Shown in pieces: positions 1 to 6,590 of a stretch of 11,655 nucleotides of DNA. The DNA is taken from NCBI GenBank assembly GCA_003644175.1, contig QNBS01000039.1, positions 1 through 11,655 on the forward strand, written 5' to 3'. Under the pieces are notes generated by a model. That model did not search any database. It had not been told where the DNA came from and was given only the letters and a program-made list of their open reading frames with translations. This DNA comes from Planctomycetota bacterium. GTDB lineage: Bacteria; Planctomycetota; Phycisphaerae; Sedimentisphaerales; Anaerohalosphaeraceae. Position numbers and translations under genes: made by a program. Each line of letters opens with the position of its first letter. Positions within the stretch are counted from its first letter, which is position 1.

Positions 1-1
1 C

Positions 2-112
2 CTGTTGCGGAAAGAAAAAATGGCCGCTGTCATCCCCGCGAAAGCGGGGATCCAGTGCGAATAGTCTGGATTCCCGCTTTCGCGGGAATGACAAATGTTG
101 TTTCCGCAACAG
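2..112. repeat. Nested palindromic (MITE/REP-like) intergenic element
   Basis: The ends form a perfect 12-base inverted repeat (2-13 CTGTTGCGGAAA against 101-112). Inside lies a second inverted pair of 27 bases (29-55 against 66-92) that matches at 25 positions. Each inner arm is also its own hairpin: an 8-base stem with a GAAA loop at 32-51, and an 8-base stem with a TTTC loop at 70-89. No open reading frame or transposase is present, so this is a non-autonomous repeat or structured intergenic element. Similar CCCGCGAAAGCGGG-type repeats are widespread in environmental bacterial genomes (recall, not searched). The element may continue to the left of the window. Confidence 0.75.
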
Positions 113-137
113 AAACTAATTAACGGGATTTGAATTA

Positions 138-241
138 GCCACAGAGTTCCCAGAGAACTCAGAGAAGAAAAGGAAAGAAATACATAAATCTCGGTGATCT
201 CTGTGTCCTCTGTGGCAAAACGTTCCGCCAAAGGCGGTTAA
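138..241 (+). repeat. Inverted-repeat element, copy 1 (GCCACAGAG...CTCTGTGGC plus GC hairpin)
   Basis: The element opens with GCCACAGAG (138-146) and has its inverse CTCTGTGGC at 208-216. The inner parts are rich in CAGAG on the left and CTCTG on the right, so the whole can fold into a long imperfect hairpin. A conserved tail follows at 223-241 and contains the small hairpin CCGCC-AAA-GGCGG (225-237). A second copy with the same ends and an identical 19-base tail lies at 6481-6567 in the same orientation. It sits upstream of acsD and codes for nothing visible. Its function is unknown: it may be a mobile miniature element or a transcribed hairpin. Confidence 0.75.
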
Positions 242-244
242 GTT

Positions 245-250
245 TATAAT
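245..250 (+). promoter_or_regulatory. Candidate -10 box for the acsD operon
   Basis: A perfect TATAAT lies four bases after the end of the inverted-repeat element and 45 bases before the acsD start. The region 16-18 bases upstream falls within the conserved tail of the repeat and holds no good TTGACA match, so the promoter assignment rests on the -10 box and its position only. Confidence 0.35.
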
Positions 251-283
251 CAGCGAAATTAACACAATCAGCTAAATAGATAT

Positions 284-288
284 GGAGG
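284..288 (+). promoter_or_regulatory. Ribosome binding site that decides the acsD start
   Basis: GGAGG ends one base before the ATG at 290, which is too close for initiation, but seven bases before the ATG at 296, which is ideal. This supports starting the protein at its third methionine-frame codon (MPVPRVAD...) rather than at MSMPVPRV. Confidence 0.7.
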
Positions 289-295
289 TATGTCA

Positions 296-1246
296 ATGCC
301 AGTTCCAAGAGTAGCGGACACGTTCAAGGGTGCGGTCAGCCGGGTGACCATAGGCGCGACCGCCGAAGAAGGCGGCACGCGGACGACAACGGTCACGGTG
401 GGCGGTGCGTCGAATGTGGTTTATGGGGGCGATCCGGGCAAGTTAGGCGAGAAACCGGTCATTGCCGTCGACGTGCCGGACAGCGCGCCGCAGGACTGGC
501 CCGAGGCCCTTGCGGGGCAATACAAAGACGTATTCGACGATCCGGCGGCCTGGGCGAAGAAGGCGGCCGACGAGTACGGCGCCGACGTAATCTGCCTGAA
601 GTTTGACGGGATCCATCCGGACAAGGGCGACCTGGACGCCGACCATGCCGTCAAGGTTACCAGGGATGTGCTTGCGGCAGTGGGTGTGCCGCTGATTCTG
701 TGGGGCAGCGGCAATGACGCTAAGGACAATCAGGTCATGCCGAAGGTCTCAGAGGCCGCCAAAGGCCAAAACTGCCTGATCGGCACGGTCACCGAGGACA
801 ATTACAAATCGCTGACGGCGATAGCCCTGGCCGACTCGCACAAACTCATCACCGAAGCCCCTCTGGATATCAATATCGGCAAGCAGGTCAACATCCTCGT
901 GTCGGACATGGGCTATCCCCTGGCCAACATCGTTACCTTCCAGAGCACCGGCGCCTTGGGTTACGGCATTGAGTACAGCTATTCCATCCAGGAGCGTCAA
1001 CGTCTGGCGACCTTAGGCGGCGACAAGATGATGGCCATGCCGTCAATTGTCGACGTGGGCAACGAGGCGTGGCGGACCAGGGAAGCCAAATCGGATGCTC
1101 CCGACTGGGGCCCCGCCGAAGCGCGAGGCCCGATGTGGGAGGCGGCGACGGCAATCGTCCTGCTGCAGTCGGGCACCGATATCATTCGTCTGCGACATCC
1201 CAGGGCGGTTGCGACGGTGAAGAATTTTATCAAAGAGATGTGGTAG
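296..1246 (+). CDS. acsD: Corrinoid iron-sulfur protein small subunit (acetyl-CoA synthase complex delta subunit)
   Basis: This is the small subunit of the corrinoid iron-sulfur protein (AcsD/CdhD family). With AcsC it holds the cobamide that carries a methyl group from AcsE to acetyl-CoA synthase in the cytoplasm. The 316-residue length is close to the roughly 320 of acetogen AcsD. Family-typical segments, as I recall them from Moorella AcsD, include GGTRTTTVTVGG near the N-terminus, YGADVICLKFDG, VGVPLILWGSG, ENYKSLTAIA, PLDINIGKQVNIL, GALGYGIEYSYSIQER and a C-terminal LRHPRAVATVKNFI. These follow the TIM-barrel (DHPS-like) fold of the family. The start at 296 is chosen from the GGAGG spacing; an ATG at 290 is also in frame. 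It is the first gene of the block, 90 bases before acsE. Its partner acsC is not in the window, which is unusual because the two are commonly adjacent. Identification is firm; the start is moderately sure. Confidence 0.95.
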   Translation: MPVPRVADTFKGAVSRVTIGATAEEGGTRTTTVTVGGASNVVYGGDPGKLGEKPVIAVDVPDSAPQDWPEALAGQYKDVFDDPAAWAKKAADEYGADVICLKFDGIHPDKGDLDADHAVKVTRDVLAAVGVPLILWGSGNDAKDNQVMPKVSEAAKGQNCLIGTVTEDNYKSLTAIALADSHKLITEAPLDINIGKQVNILVSDMGYPLANIVTFQSTGALGYGIEYSYSIQERQRLATLGGDKMMAMPSIVDVGNEAWRTREAKSDAPDWGPAEARGPMWEAATAIVLLQSGTDIIRLRHPRAVATVKNFIKEMW

Positions 1247-1249
1247 GCA

Positions 1250-1305
1250 GTTCGTAGTTTATAGTTCGTAGTTCGTAGTTTGTAGTTTGTGGTTCTTAGT
1301 TCTTA
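1250..1305 (+). repeat. Degenerate heptamer tandem array (GTTCGTA type)
   Basis: Eight consecutive 7-base units can be read: GTTCGTA, GTTTATA, GTTCGTA, GTTCGTA, GTTTGTA, GTTTGTG, GTTCTTA, GTTCTTA. Rephased, nearly every unit starts TAGT. The array fills most of the gap between acsD and acsE. Because TAG recurs every seven bases, three units place a stop codon in all three forward frames. It resembles the short heptamer repeats known from some bacterial intergenic regions; no function is evident. Confidence 0.8.
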
Positions 1306-1336
1306 GTTGGCGTATATAGAATAAGGAGAGGTTTTT

Positions 1337-2155
1337 ATGATAGCTATCGGCGAACGTATTAACGGAATGTTCACTGATGTAAAGCAGGCGATTGCGGAAA
1401 AGGACAAGGCGGTCATTCAGGATCTGGCGAAGCGACAGACCGAGTGCGGCGCTTCATACCTGGATGTAAATGTCGGCACGGCGGCGGCCGACCAGGAAGG
1501 GGCCATGGCGTGGCTGGTCGAGACGATTCAGGAAACGTGCAAGACGCCGTTGTGTCTTGACTCGCAGAAGCCGAATGTTATTGCCGCCGGTTTAAAGGCG
1601 GCCGACACCAGCATGGGTATTTTGCTGAACTCCAGCCCGCTGAATAAGAAAAACGACGCCGAGGTGCTCGACAAGTTCATCGAAATGGCGCAATCGGCCG
1701 GTCCGGAGGGTAAAATCATCGCACTGACAATGGACAAAAACGGTGTGCCGCAGGATGTCGACACGCGTGTCGCCATTGCCGCCGAGATCGTCGAAAAGGC
1801 GATGGGAGCGGGTTTCGAGATGCACCGCCTGTTCGTTGATCCGATTGTTCTGCCGGTAAAGGTTCCCGACGCCCAGCAGCAGCCGACCAATATCATCGCG
1901 GCTATCGGGCAGATCGTTTTACTGTCGGATCCACCGCCTCATATCGTTGTCGGGCTGTCCAATCTTTCGCAGGGCGCCGGCGAGCGAAGCCTGATCAACC
2001 GGACATTCCTGGTTATGGCGGCCTCGCACGGCCTGGACGCGGCGATCGTGGATGTGCTGGATGAGCAGCTTGTGGATGCAATGGCGACGGGGGAGATGCT
2101 CTTAAATAAGCAGCTCTATTCGGACAGCTACCTGAAGGCCTATAGAAATGCGTAA
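1337..2155 (+). CDS. acsE: 5-methyltetrahydrofolate:corrinoid iron-sulfur protein methyltransferase
   Basis: AcsE (MeTr) transfers the methyl group of methyl-THF to cob(I)amide on the corrinoid iron-sulfur protein, linking the methyl and carbonyl branches. At 272 residues it is near the 262 of Moorella MeTr. The N-terminus IGERINGMF is diagnostic. The pterin-binding (DHPS-like) TIM barrel shows GASYLDVNVG (38-47), PLCLDSQ with Asp75, LLNSS with Asn98, FVDPIVLP with Asp168, and GLSNLSQ with Asn209, followed by INRTFLVMA and GLDAAIVDV. These match the folate-binding Asp and Asn residues described for Moorella MeTr. AAGGAG at 1323-1328 lies eight bases before the ATG. It has a 90-base gap after acsD, filled by a heptamer array, and a 42-base gap before fhs. 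It appears intact and functional, which matters because the fourth gene carries a degraded relative of it. Confidence 0.95.
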   Translation: MIAIGERINGMFTDVKQAIAEKDKAVIQDLAKRQTECGASYLDVNVGTAAADQEGAMAWLVETIQETCKTPLCLDSQKPNVIAAGLKAADTSMGILLNSSPLNKKNDAEVLDKFIEMAQSAGPEGKIIALTMDKNGVPQDVDTRVAIAAEIVEKAMGAGFEMHRLFVDPIVLPVKVPDAQQQPTNIIAAIGQIVLLSDPPPHIVVGLSNLSQGAGERSLINRTFLVMAASHGLDAAIVDVLDEQLVDAMATGEMLLNKQLYSDSYLKAYRNA

Positions 2156-2197
2156 CGATGCTGATACTATATCTTTAATACTACGAGGCAGAGAATT

Positions 2198-3961
2198 ATG
2201 AAACTGGATCCGACTGTAATGGAAGACTGGCAAATTGCCGAAGCCGCCGAGGAGAATATGCGGTCGCTGGATGAACTGGCCAAGGAACTTGGGTTGAGTT
2301 ACGGCGAGATGCTGCCGTACGGCAGCCGGCTTGCGAAACTGGATTACATCAAGATACTTGACAGGGTCAAGGATGTTCCACAGGGCAAGTATGTCGATGT
2401 GACGGCGATAACGCCCACACCTCTGGGTGAGGGCAAAACGACCACGGCGATCGGCCTTGTGCAGGGATTGGGCAAGATCAACAAGCGCGTATTGGGCGCG
2501 ATTCGTCAGCCCAGCGCGGGCCCGACCTTCAATATCAAGGGTTCGGCGGCGGGCGGCGGGCTTGCTCAGTGCATTCCGCTTACACCGTTCTCGTTGGGAT
2601 TAGCCGGCGACATTGACAATATCAACAATGCGCACAACCTGGCGATGGTTGCCCTGACGGCACGGATGCAGCACGAACGCAACTACGACGACGCTCGTCT
2701 TGCAAAGAGCAAACTGACGCGGATAGATATCGACCCTGATAATGTGCAGATGAAGTGGACGATGGATTTCTGTGCCCAGTCGCTGCGCAACATCACCATC
2801 GGCAAAGGCGGCAAGATGGACGGCTATGAGATGGAAAGCGGTTTCCAGATCACCGTCTCCAGTGAGGTGATGGCAATTTTGGCTGTAGCGAAGAATCTCA
2901 AGGACTTCCGCCAGCGGATGGCCAGGATTGTTGTCGCCTATGACAAGAAGGGCAATGAAGTTACAACAGCGGATCTTGAAGTTGACGGCGCGATGACGGC
3001 GTGGATGGTCAATGCCCTGAATCCGAACCTGATGCAGACAATCGAAGGCCAGCCGGTTCTCGTTCACGCCGGCCCGTTTGCCAATATCGCAATCGGCCAG
3101 AGCTCGATCATTGCCGACATGGTCGGCACGAGACTGACCGATTATCTGATTACCGAAAGCGGCTTCGGCGCCGACATCGGCTTTGAAAAGTTCTGGAACC
3201 TCAAGTGCCGCATGTCCGGTCTCGTTCCCGACGCGGTTGTTATCGTTGCGACGATCAGGGCGCTGAAGATGCACGGCGGCGGACCGGAGGTCAAGCCCGG
3301 AGCGCCTTTGAGCAAGGAATATGCAACGGAAAACCTCGGCCTGCTGGAAAAGGGCTGCGAAAACCTTATCGCCCATATCGAGACGGTCAAGAAGTCCGGC
3401 GTAACGCCTATCGTCTGCGTCAACAGTTTCTACACCGACACCAAGGCCGAGATCGAGATGGTCAAGAAAATCGCCGAGCAAAACGGCGCTATGGCGGCGC
3501 TTAGCAAACACTGGCTCAAGGGCGGCGAAGGCGCAATCGAGTTGGCTGAAACGGTTGTCGCCGCGTGCGAACAGAAAAGCACGTTCAAGTTCCTGTACGA
3601 ACTCGAGACGCCTTTGCGAAAGAGAATCGAACTTATCGCCAAGGAAGTCTACGGCGCAGACGGCGTAACTTATACCGATGAGGCCCTGGAAAAGGCAAAG
3701 GCCCTGGAAGCCGATCCGGCGGCTAAGGAACTCGGCACGTGTATGGTCAAGACGCATCTGAGCCTGTCGCACGACCCGAATCTCAAGGGCAGACCCACCG
3801 GCTTCGAGTTGCCTATCCGCGACATCATGGTTTACAAAGGCGCCGGTTTCATCGTGCCTATCGCCGGCGCCATCAAGCTCATGCCCGGCACGGCGTCGAA
3901 CCCGGCCTATCGGCGAATAGATGTGGATGTCGATACCGGCAAGGTTCGCGGGCTGTTTTAG
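2198..3961 (+). CDS. fhs: Formate--tetrahydrofolate ligase (divergent long form)
   Basis: Fhs (EC 6.3.4.3) joins formate to tetrahydrofolate with ATP, making 10-formyl-THF, the first folate step of the methyl branch. The 587-residue protein is longer than the usual 555-560. The ATP-binding loop TPLGEGKTT (74-82, Lys80) and [13 protein letters not shown] (103-115) are clear. Other landmarks are [20 protein letters not shown] (313-332), [18 protein letters not shown] (344-361), [11 protein letters not shown] with Phe411, WLKGGEGA with Trp439, TGFELPIRD and [10 protein letters not shown] near the end. The Phe and Trp fit the aromatic pair that packs around bound substrate in the Moorella enzyme (recall). 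Several signature positions differ: GSAAGGGL in place of [19 protein letters not shown] in place of GDIHA, and ANIAIGQSS in place of ANIAHGCNS. An insertion around 362-378 (rich in Pro and Lys) explains part of the extra length. GAGG at 2185-2188 lies nine bases before the ATG. I judge it an active but divergent family member. Confidence 0.93.
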   Translation: MKLDPTVMEDWQIAEAAEENMRSLDELAKELGLSYGEMLPYGSRLAKLDYIKILDRVKDVPQGKYVDVTAITPTPLGEGKTTTAIGLVQGLGKINKRVLGAIRQPSAGPTFNIKGSAAGGGLAQCIPLTPFSLGLAGDIDNINNAHNLAMVALTARMQHERNYDDARLAKSKLTRIDIDPDNVQMKWTMDFCAQSLRNITIGKGGKMDGYEMESGFQITVSSEVMAILAVAKNLKDFRQRMARIVVAYDKKGNEVTTADLEVDGAMTAWMVNALNPNLMQTIEGQPVLVHAGPFANIAIGQSSIIADMVGTRLTDYLITESGFGADIGFEKFWNLKCRMSGLVPDAVVIVATIRALKMHGGGPEVKPGAPLSKEYATENLGLLEKGCENLIAHIETVKKSGVTPIVCVNSFYTDTKAEIEMVKKIAEQNGAMAALSKHWLKGGEGAIELAETVVAACEQKSTFKFLYELETPLRKRIELIAKEVYGADGVTYTDEALEKAKALEADPAAKELGTCMVKTHLSLSHDPNLKGRPTGFELPIRDIMVYKGAGFIVPIAGAIKLMPGTASNPAYRRIDVDVDTGKVRGLF

Positions 3962-3964
3962 GAT

Positions 3965-4013
3965 AGTCATTAGTCTTTAGTCATTAGCGTTTAGTATATA
4001 GCATTTAGTATTG
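3965..4013 (+). repeat. Degenerate heptamer tandem array (AGTCATT type)
   Basis: Seven consecutive 7-base units can be read: AGTCATT, AGTCTTT, AGTCATT, AGCGTTT, AGTATAT, AGCATTT, AGTATTG. Rephased, they begin TAGT or TAGC, as in the array at 1250-1305. It fills most of the 66-base gap between fhs and the next gene and ends about 14 bases before its start codon. Confidence 0.75.
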
Positions 4014-4027
4014 GATGGTTTCGGTCA

Positions 4028-6457
4028 ATGCAGAAGAAGAGGCTCAGAGAGGCTTTACAGGACAAGTCGTCTTTCGATGTGACTGTCGAATTAGCCAGCG
4101 GTCCTGACTTTGATTTTTCGCCGGTGCAGAAGTTCCTTACGGGCTTTCGCAAGGACGAAGGCGCATCGGTTCCGAATGAGTTTAATCTTGTCGCAATAAC
4201 GGCGACGGACAATTCAGGCGGAACACCTAACATAGAAACCTGCGACATGTACAGGCGGATGACGGACGCCGACCTTCTCGGTCATCTGGATTATATCCCA
4301 CACATCAGCTGCAAGGACCGCAATGTCGATATGATCGCAAGCACCCTTGCCGCTTACAAAGCTGCGGGCATCGAGTCGATTCTGGTGATTACCGGCGACA
4401 AGTCGGTCAACAGCAAGAGTGTTTTCGAGCATGAGTCGGTTACGTTTCTGCAGATGATCAAGGAAATGAACGCCCAGGCTTATGCCAGGGCTTCCGCCGA
4501 CGACCTTGACAGTGTTCACCAGTTTTGCGCGGGCGCTGCGGTTTCACCTTTCAAGTACACCGAAGCTTCACAGATGCAGCAGTACTACAAGATGGAAAAG
4601 AAGATCGCCTGCGGGGCGGAGTTTCTTGTAACGCAGTTGGGCTGGGACTGGAAGAAATCGCTCGAACTGTTTACGTATCTCAAAGAGAACAATATCGAGA
4701 CCCCTGTTTTCGGCAATGTATTTTTTCTGAGCACACTGAACCCGGCCGCTCGCCTGATGAACAGTCTGAAGCTGACCGGGTGTTTTGTGAGCGACGAGTT
4801 CCTTGCAAAACTCAATTCGGAAACGATCGACGAGCAGCTTGACCGGGCGGCTCAGCAGGTTGCGATGTACAAATCGATGGGCGCCGCGGGTGTCGATATC
4901 GGCTCGGTGCACGATTACGATATGTTTATCCGGATACTCCAGCGTGCCGTCGAAATCGGCGATGACTGGCGGATGCACAAGGATAATCTCAGTTGGCCGC
5001 AAGAGGGAGGATTCTATCTTTACGACGACGGCGGGGTTCGCAGAAGGCTTTCCAGACCGCGAAAGACCCTGTCGCAGAGGCACTTCAATCTGGTGCATGA
5101 CATTCTTCTTGACGAAGATTGCCGCGGCTTTAAGGTCTTCAGGGGCGTCATGGGCGCTCTCGGCGCAAGGAAGGGCAAAGGTTTTACCTACAGGTCGTTC
5201 GACGCGATCGAAAAGGCGTTTAAGTATCTGTTGTTTGAGTGCCAGGCGTGCGGCGATTGCTATCTGCCGGAGAACTTCGGGCTGTGCACGATCGGCAAAT
5301 GCGAAAAAGGCCTTGCAAATGTTCCGTGCGGCGATGCGACGGTCGAGGGCTTTTGCGGGAACAACCTGGAGATGCAGTGTGTCGGCGAACTCGTCTACAG
5401 AGCGGCGGCGGCAACCGAGGGCGGTATTGAGAAATGGCGAAAGACAATATGCAAACCTCGCATGCATGAGCTCGAGCAGACGGCCTCGGTACTGAACCAT
5501 CTGTTCGGGCTGGACCACAGCGCCAGGTGTTCCTTGAAATCTGTCGGCGAGTCGATCCATTCGCTGATACCGACAGTCGGTTCGATAATGAAGCAGTTGC
5601 ACGAGAGGGGCCCTGACGCTTACGCCAAACACAGCAGGCAGTTGGAATATATCAAGGCGATGATTGAATTGCAGGCCGCCCGGGGCGCGGAATTTGTAGC
5701 CGTCAATGTCGACGCCTTCGCCAAAGAAGATGTCGAGGCGGCGAAAGAAATGATAGTCCAATACGCACGAATGGTCCGTAAGTGGGCCGGTTCCGTTGCG
5801 ATTTGCATAGACAGCACATACAGCGGGATTCTGACCGCCGGGCTAAAGGAATGGTACAATACGAAAGCGAAGGTGTCCGCCCCTCTGCTGGCGTTGCCGT
5901 CTGCCGACGCGCTTGCGGCCGTGGGCGCACTGAAAAGAGAATATGATTTCGGAGTTGTTGTGGCTCTTGATTCGGATGGCGATTCTGTGGAAGGATTGCA
6001 TTCTCAGGCCGGCGACATCTTCGACAGGGCGACAGGTGAATATGGTTTCAAGGCGGACGATGTTTATTTCGAAGTGAACGCAACGGCTGTTGCCAAAGAT
6101 CTGGACGAGGCCGCGGGCGCGCCGGGCGGGATTTATGTATCGTTTGAAACGATGAAAAAGATAAAGAAAGACAAGCGGCTGAAAGGCTGTCATTGTGCGA
6201 TGAGGCCCAGTCTTGTGGCGATGAAGCTGCCGAGAAGTATCGGTGTGCTTCGGGCTTATATCGCAAAGGCCATGGAATATGGTCTCGATACGGCGTTTGT
6301 GGATGTTTCGCGGCGATTCGGACATGTTGACGCCGATCCCGGTCTTGTTGAGTTGATTGACGCCTTTGCAAAAAAGAACGGCACGGCCAAGAATAAGGAA
6401 AAAGCACAGGCGATGCTGGATGAATTTTGCAGCAAGAACGCTAAAAAGAAAAAATAG
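4028..6457 (+). CDS. metF: Three-domain fusion: MetF methylene-THF reductase, MetV-like cysteine-rich domain, degenerate AcsE-like domain
   Basis: This 809-residue protein probably reduces methylene-THF to methyl-THF, supplying the substrate of AcsE. Residues 1-315 are a MetF-type flavin TIM barrel: catalytic-type Glu21 in VTVELASGP, HISCKDRN (92-99), ILVITGDKS (118-126), CGAEFLVTQLGWD (195-207) where most MetF have a TQPVFD-like motif. Residues about 316-480 match the MTHFR C-terminal/MetV cysteine domain, with Cys405, 408, 411, 420, 425, 434, 443 and 451 as likely iron-sulfur ligands. Residues about 530-790 look like a pterin-binding barrel related to AcsE: GAEFVAVNV (553-561), CIDSTYSGILTAGLK (593-607), YGLDTAFVDV (751-760). 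The expected active-site Asn residues are missing there. The tail is lysine rich (KNAKKKK). GGATGG (4013-4018) is a weak ribosome site nine bases before the ATG. In known acetogens MetF and MetV are separate subunits. The first two domains are firm; the third is inferred by motif alignment. Confidence 0.88.
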   Translation: MQKKRLREALQDKSSFDVTVELASGPDFDFSPVQKFLTGFRKDEGASVPNEFNLVAITATDNSGGTPNIETCDMYRRMTDADLLGHLDYIPHISCKDRNVDMIASTLAAYKAAGIESILVITGDKSVNSKSVFEHESVTFLQMIKEMNAQAYARASADDLDSVHQFCAGAAVSPFKYTEASQMQQYYKMEKKIACGAEFLVTQLGWDWKKSLELFTYLKENNIETPVFGNVFFLSTLNPAARLMNSLKLTGCFVSDEFLAKLNSETIDEQLDRAAQQVAMYKSMGAAGVDIGSVHDYDMFIRILQRAVEIGDDWRMHKDNLSWPQEGGFYLYDDGGVRRRLSRPRKTLSQRHFNLVHDILLDEDCRGFKVFRGVMGALGARKGKGFTYRSFDAIEKAFKYLLFECQACGDCYLPENFGLCTIGKCEKGLANVPCGDATVEGFCGNNLEMQCVGELVYRAAAATEGGIEKWRKTICKPRMHELEQTASVLNHLFGLDHSARCSLKSVGESIHSLIPTVGSIMKQLHERGPDAYAKHSRQLEYIKAMIELQAARGAEFVAVNVDAFAKEDVEAAKEMIVQYARMVRKWAGSVAICIDSTYSGILTAGLKEWYNTKAKVSAPLLALPSADALAAVGALKREYDFGVVVALDSDGDSVEGLHSQAGDIFDRATGEYGFKADDVYFEVNATAVAKDLDEAAGAPGGIYVSFETMKKIKKDKRLKGCHCAMRPSLVAMKLPRSIGVLRAYIAKAMEYGLDTAFVDVSRRFGHVDADPGLVELIDAFAKKNGTAKNKEKAQAMLDEFCSKNAKKKK

Positions 6458-6480
6458 TCTGTGCAGAATAATTTGTATTA

Positions 6481-6567
6481 GCCACAGAGAGCTCAGAGAA
6501 AAGAAATATATAAATCTCTGTGGCCTCTGTGCCCTCTGTGGCAATTATTTCCGCCAAAGGCGGTTAA
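6481..6567 (+). repeat. Inverted-repeat element, copy 2 (GCCACAGAG...CTCTGTGGC plus GC hairpin)
   Basis: It has the same ends as the element at 138-241: GCCACAGAG (6481-6489) and CTCTGTGGC (6534-6542), with an identical tail at 6549-6567 holding the CCGCC-AAA-GGCGG hairpin (6551-6563). The middle is shorter than in copy 1 by about 17 bases. It occupies most of the 133-base gap between the fusion gene and the NuoE-like gene. The GC hairpin lacks a following T run, so I do not call it a terminator. Confidence 0.75.
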
Positions 6568-6568
6568 A

Positions 6569-6574
6569 TATAGT
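6569..6574 (+). promoter_or_regulatory. Candidate -10 box for the formate dehydrogenase operon
   Basis: TATAGT begins two bases after the end of repeat copy 2, in the same relative place as the TATAAT after copy 1. No good -35 match is visible. If used, the leader before the ATG at 6591 would be only about ten bases, so this is weak evidence. Confidence 0.2.
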
Positions 6575-6579
6575 TAGTC

Positions 6580-6584
6580 GGGGA
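6580..6584 (+). promoter_or_regulatory. Ribosome binding site that decides the NuoE-like start
   Basis: GGGGA lies six bases before the ATG at 6591. The frame is open back to 6357, but that upstream part overlaps the previous gene and the repeat and encodes basic, cysteine-rich sequence unlike any NuoE. This site supports 6591 as the true start. Confidence 0.6.
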
Positions 6585-6590
6585 AATCGA

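Noticed and set aside
113..295. Cobalamin or other riboswitch upstream of acsD
   Set aside because: I see no B12-box or other recognisable aptamer core; the space is accounted for by the inverted-repeat element, a -10 box and the ribosome site.
1250..1305. Possible CRISPR array
   Set aside because: Units are 7 bases and directly adjacent, with no spacers; this is a tandem heptamer array.
2600..3970. A 456-codon open frame on the - strand opposite fhs
   Set aside because: It is a shadow of fhs. Its translation has no recognisable domain, while the + strand frame matches Fhs end to end.
4568..5761. A 397-codon open frame on the - strand opposite the metF fusion
   Set aside because: No domain or ribosome site; the + strand protein is clearly real. 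Long antisense frames are common in GC-rich coding sequence.
6551..6575. Rho-independent terminator after the fusion gene
   Set aside because: The CCGCC-AAA-GGCGG hairpin has only a 5-base stem and is followed by TTAAATATAG, not a T run. The same hairpin occurs before acsD as part of the repeat.
6357..6590. N-terminal extension of the NuoE-like protein, which would overlap the preceding gene
   Set aside because: The extension is translated repeat and antisense-phase sequence of the upstream gene. The ATG at 6591 with GGGGA gives a normal NuoE length.
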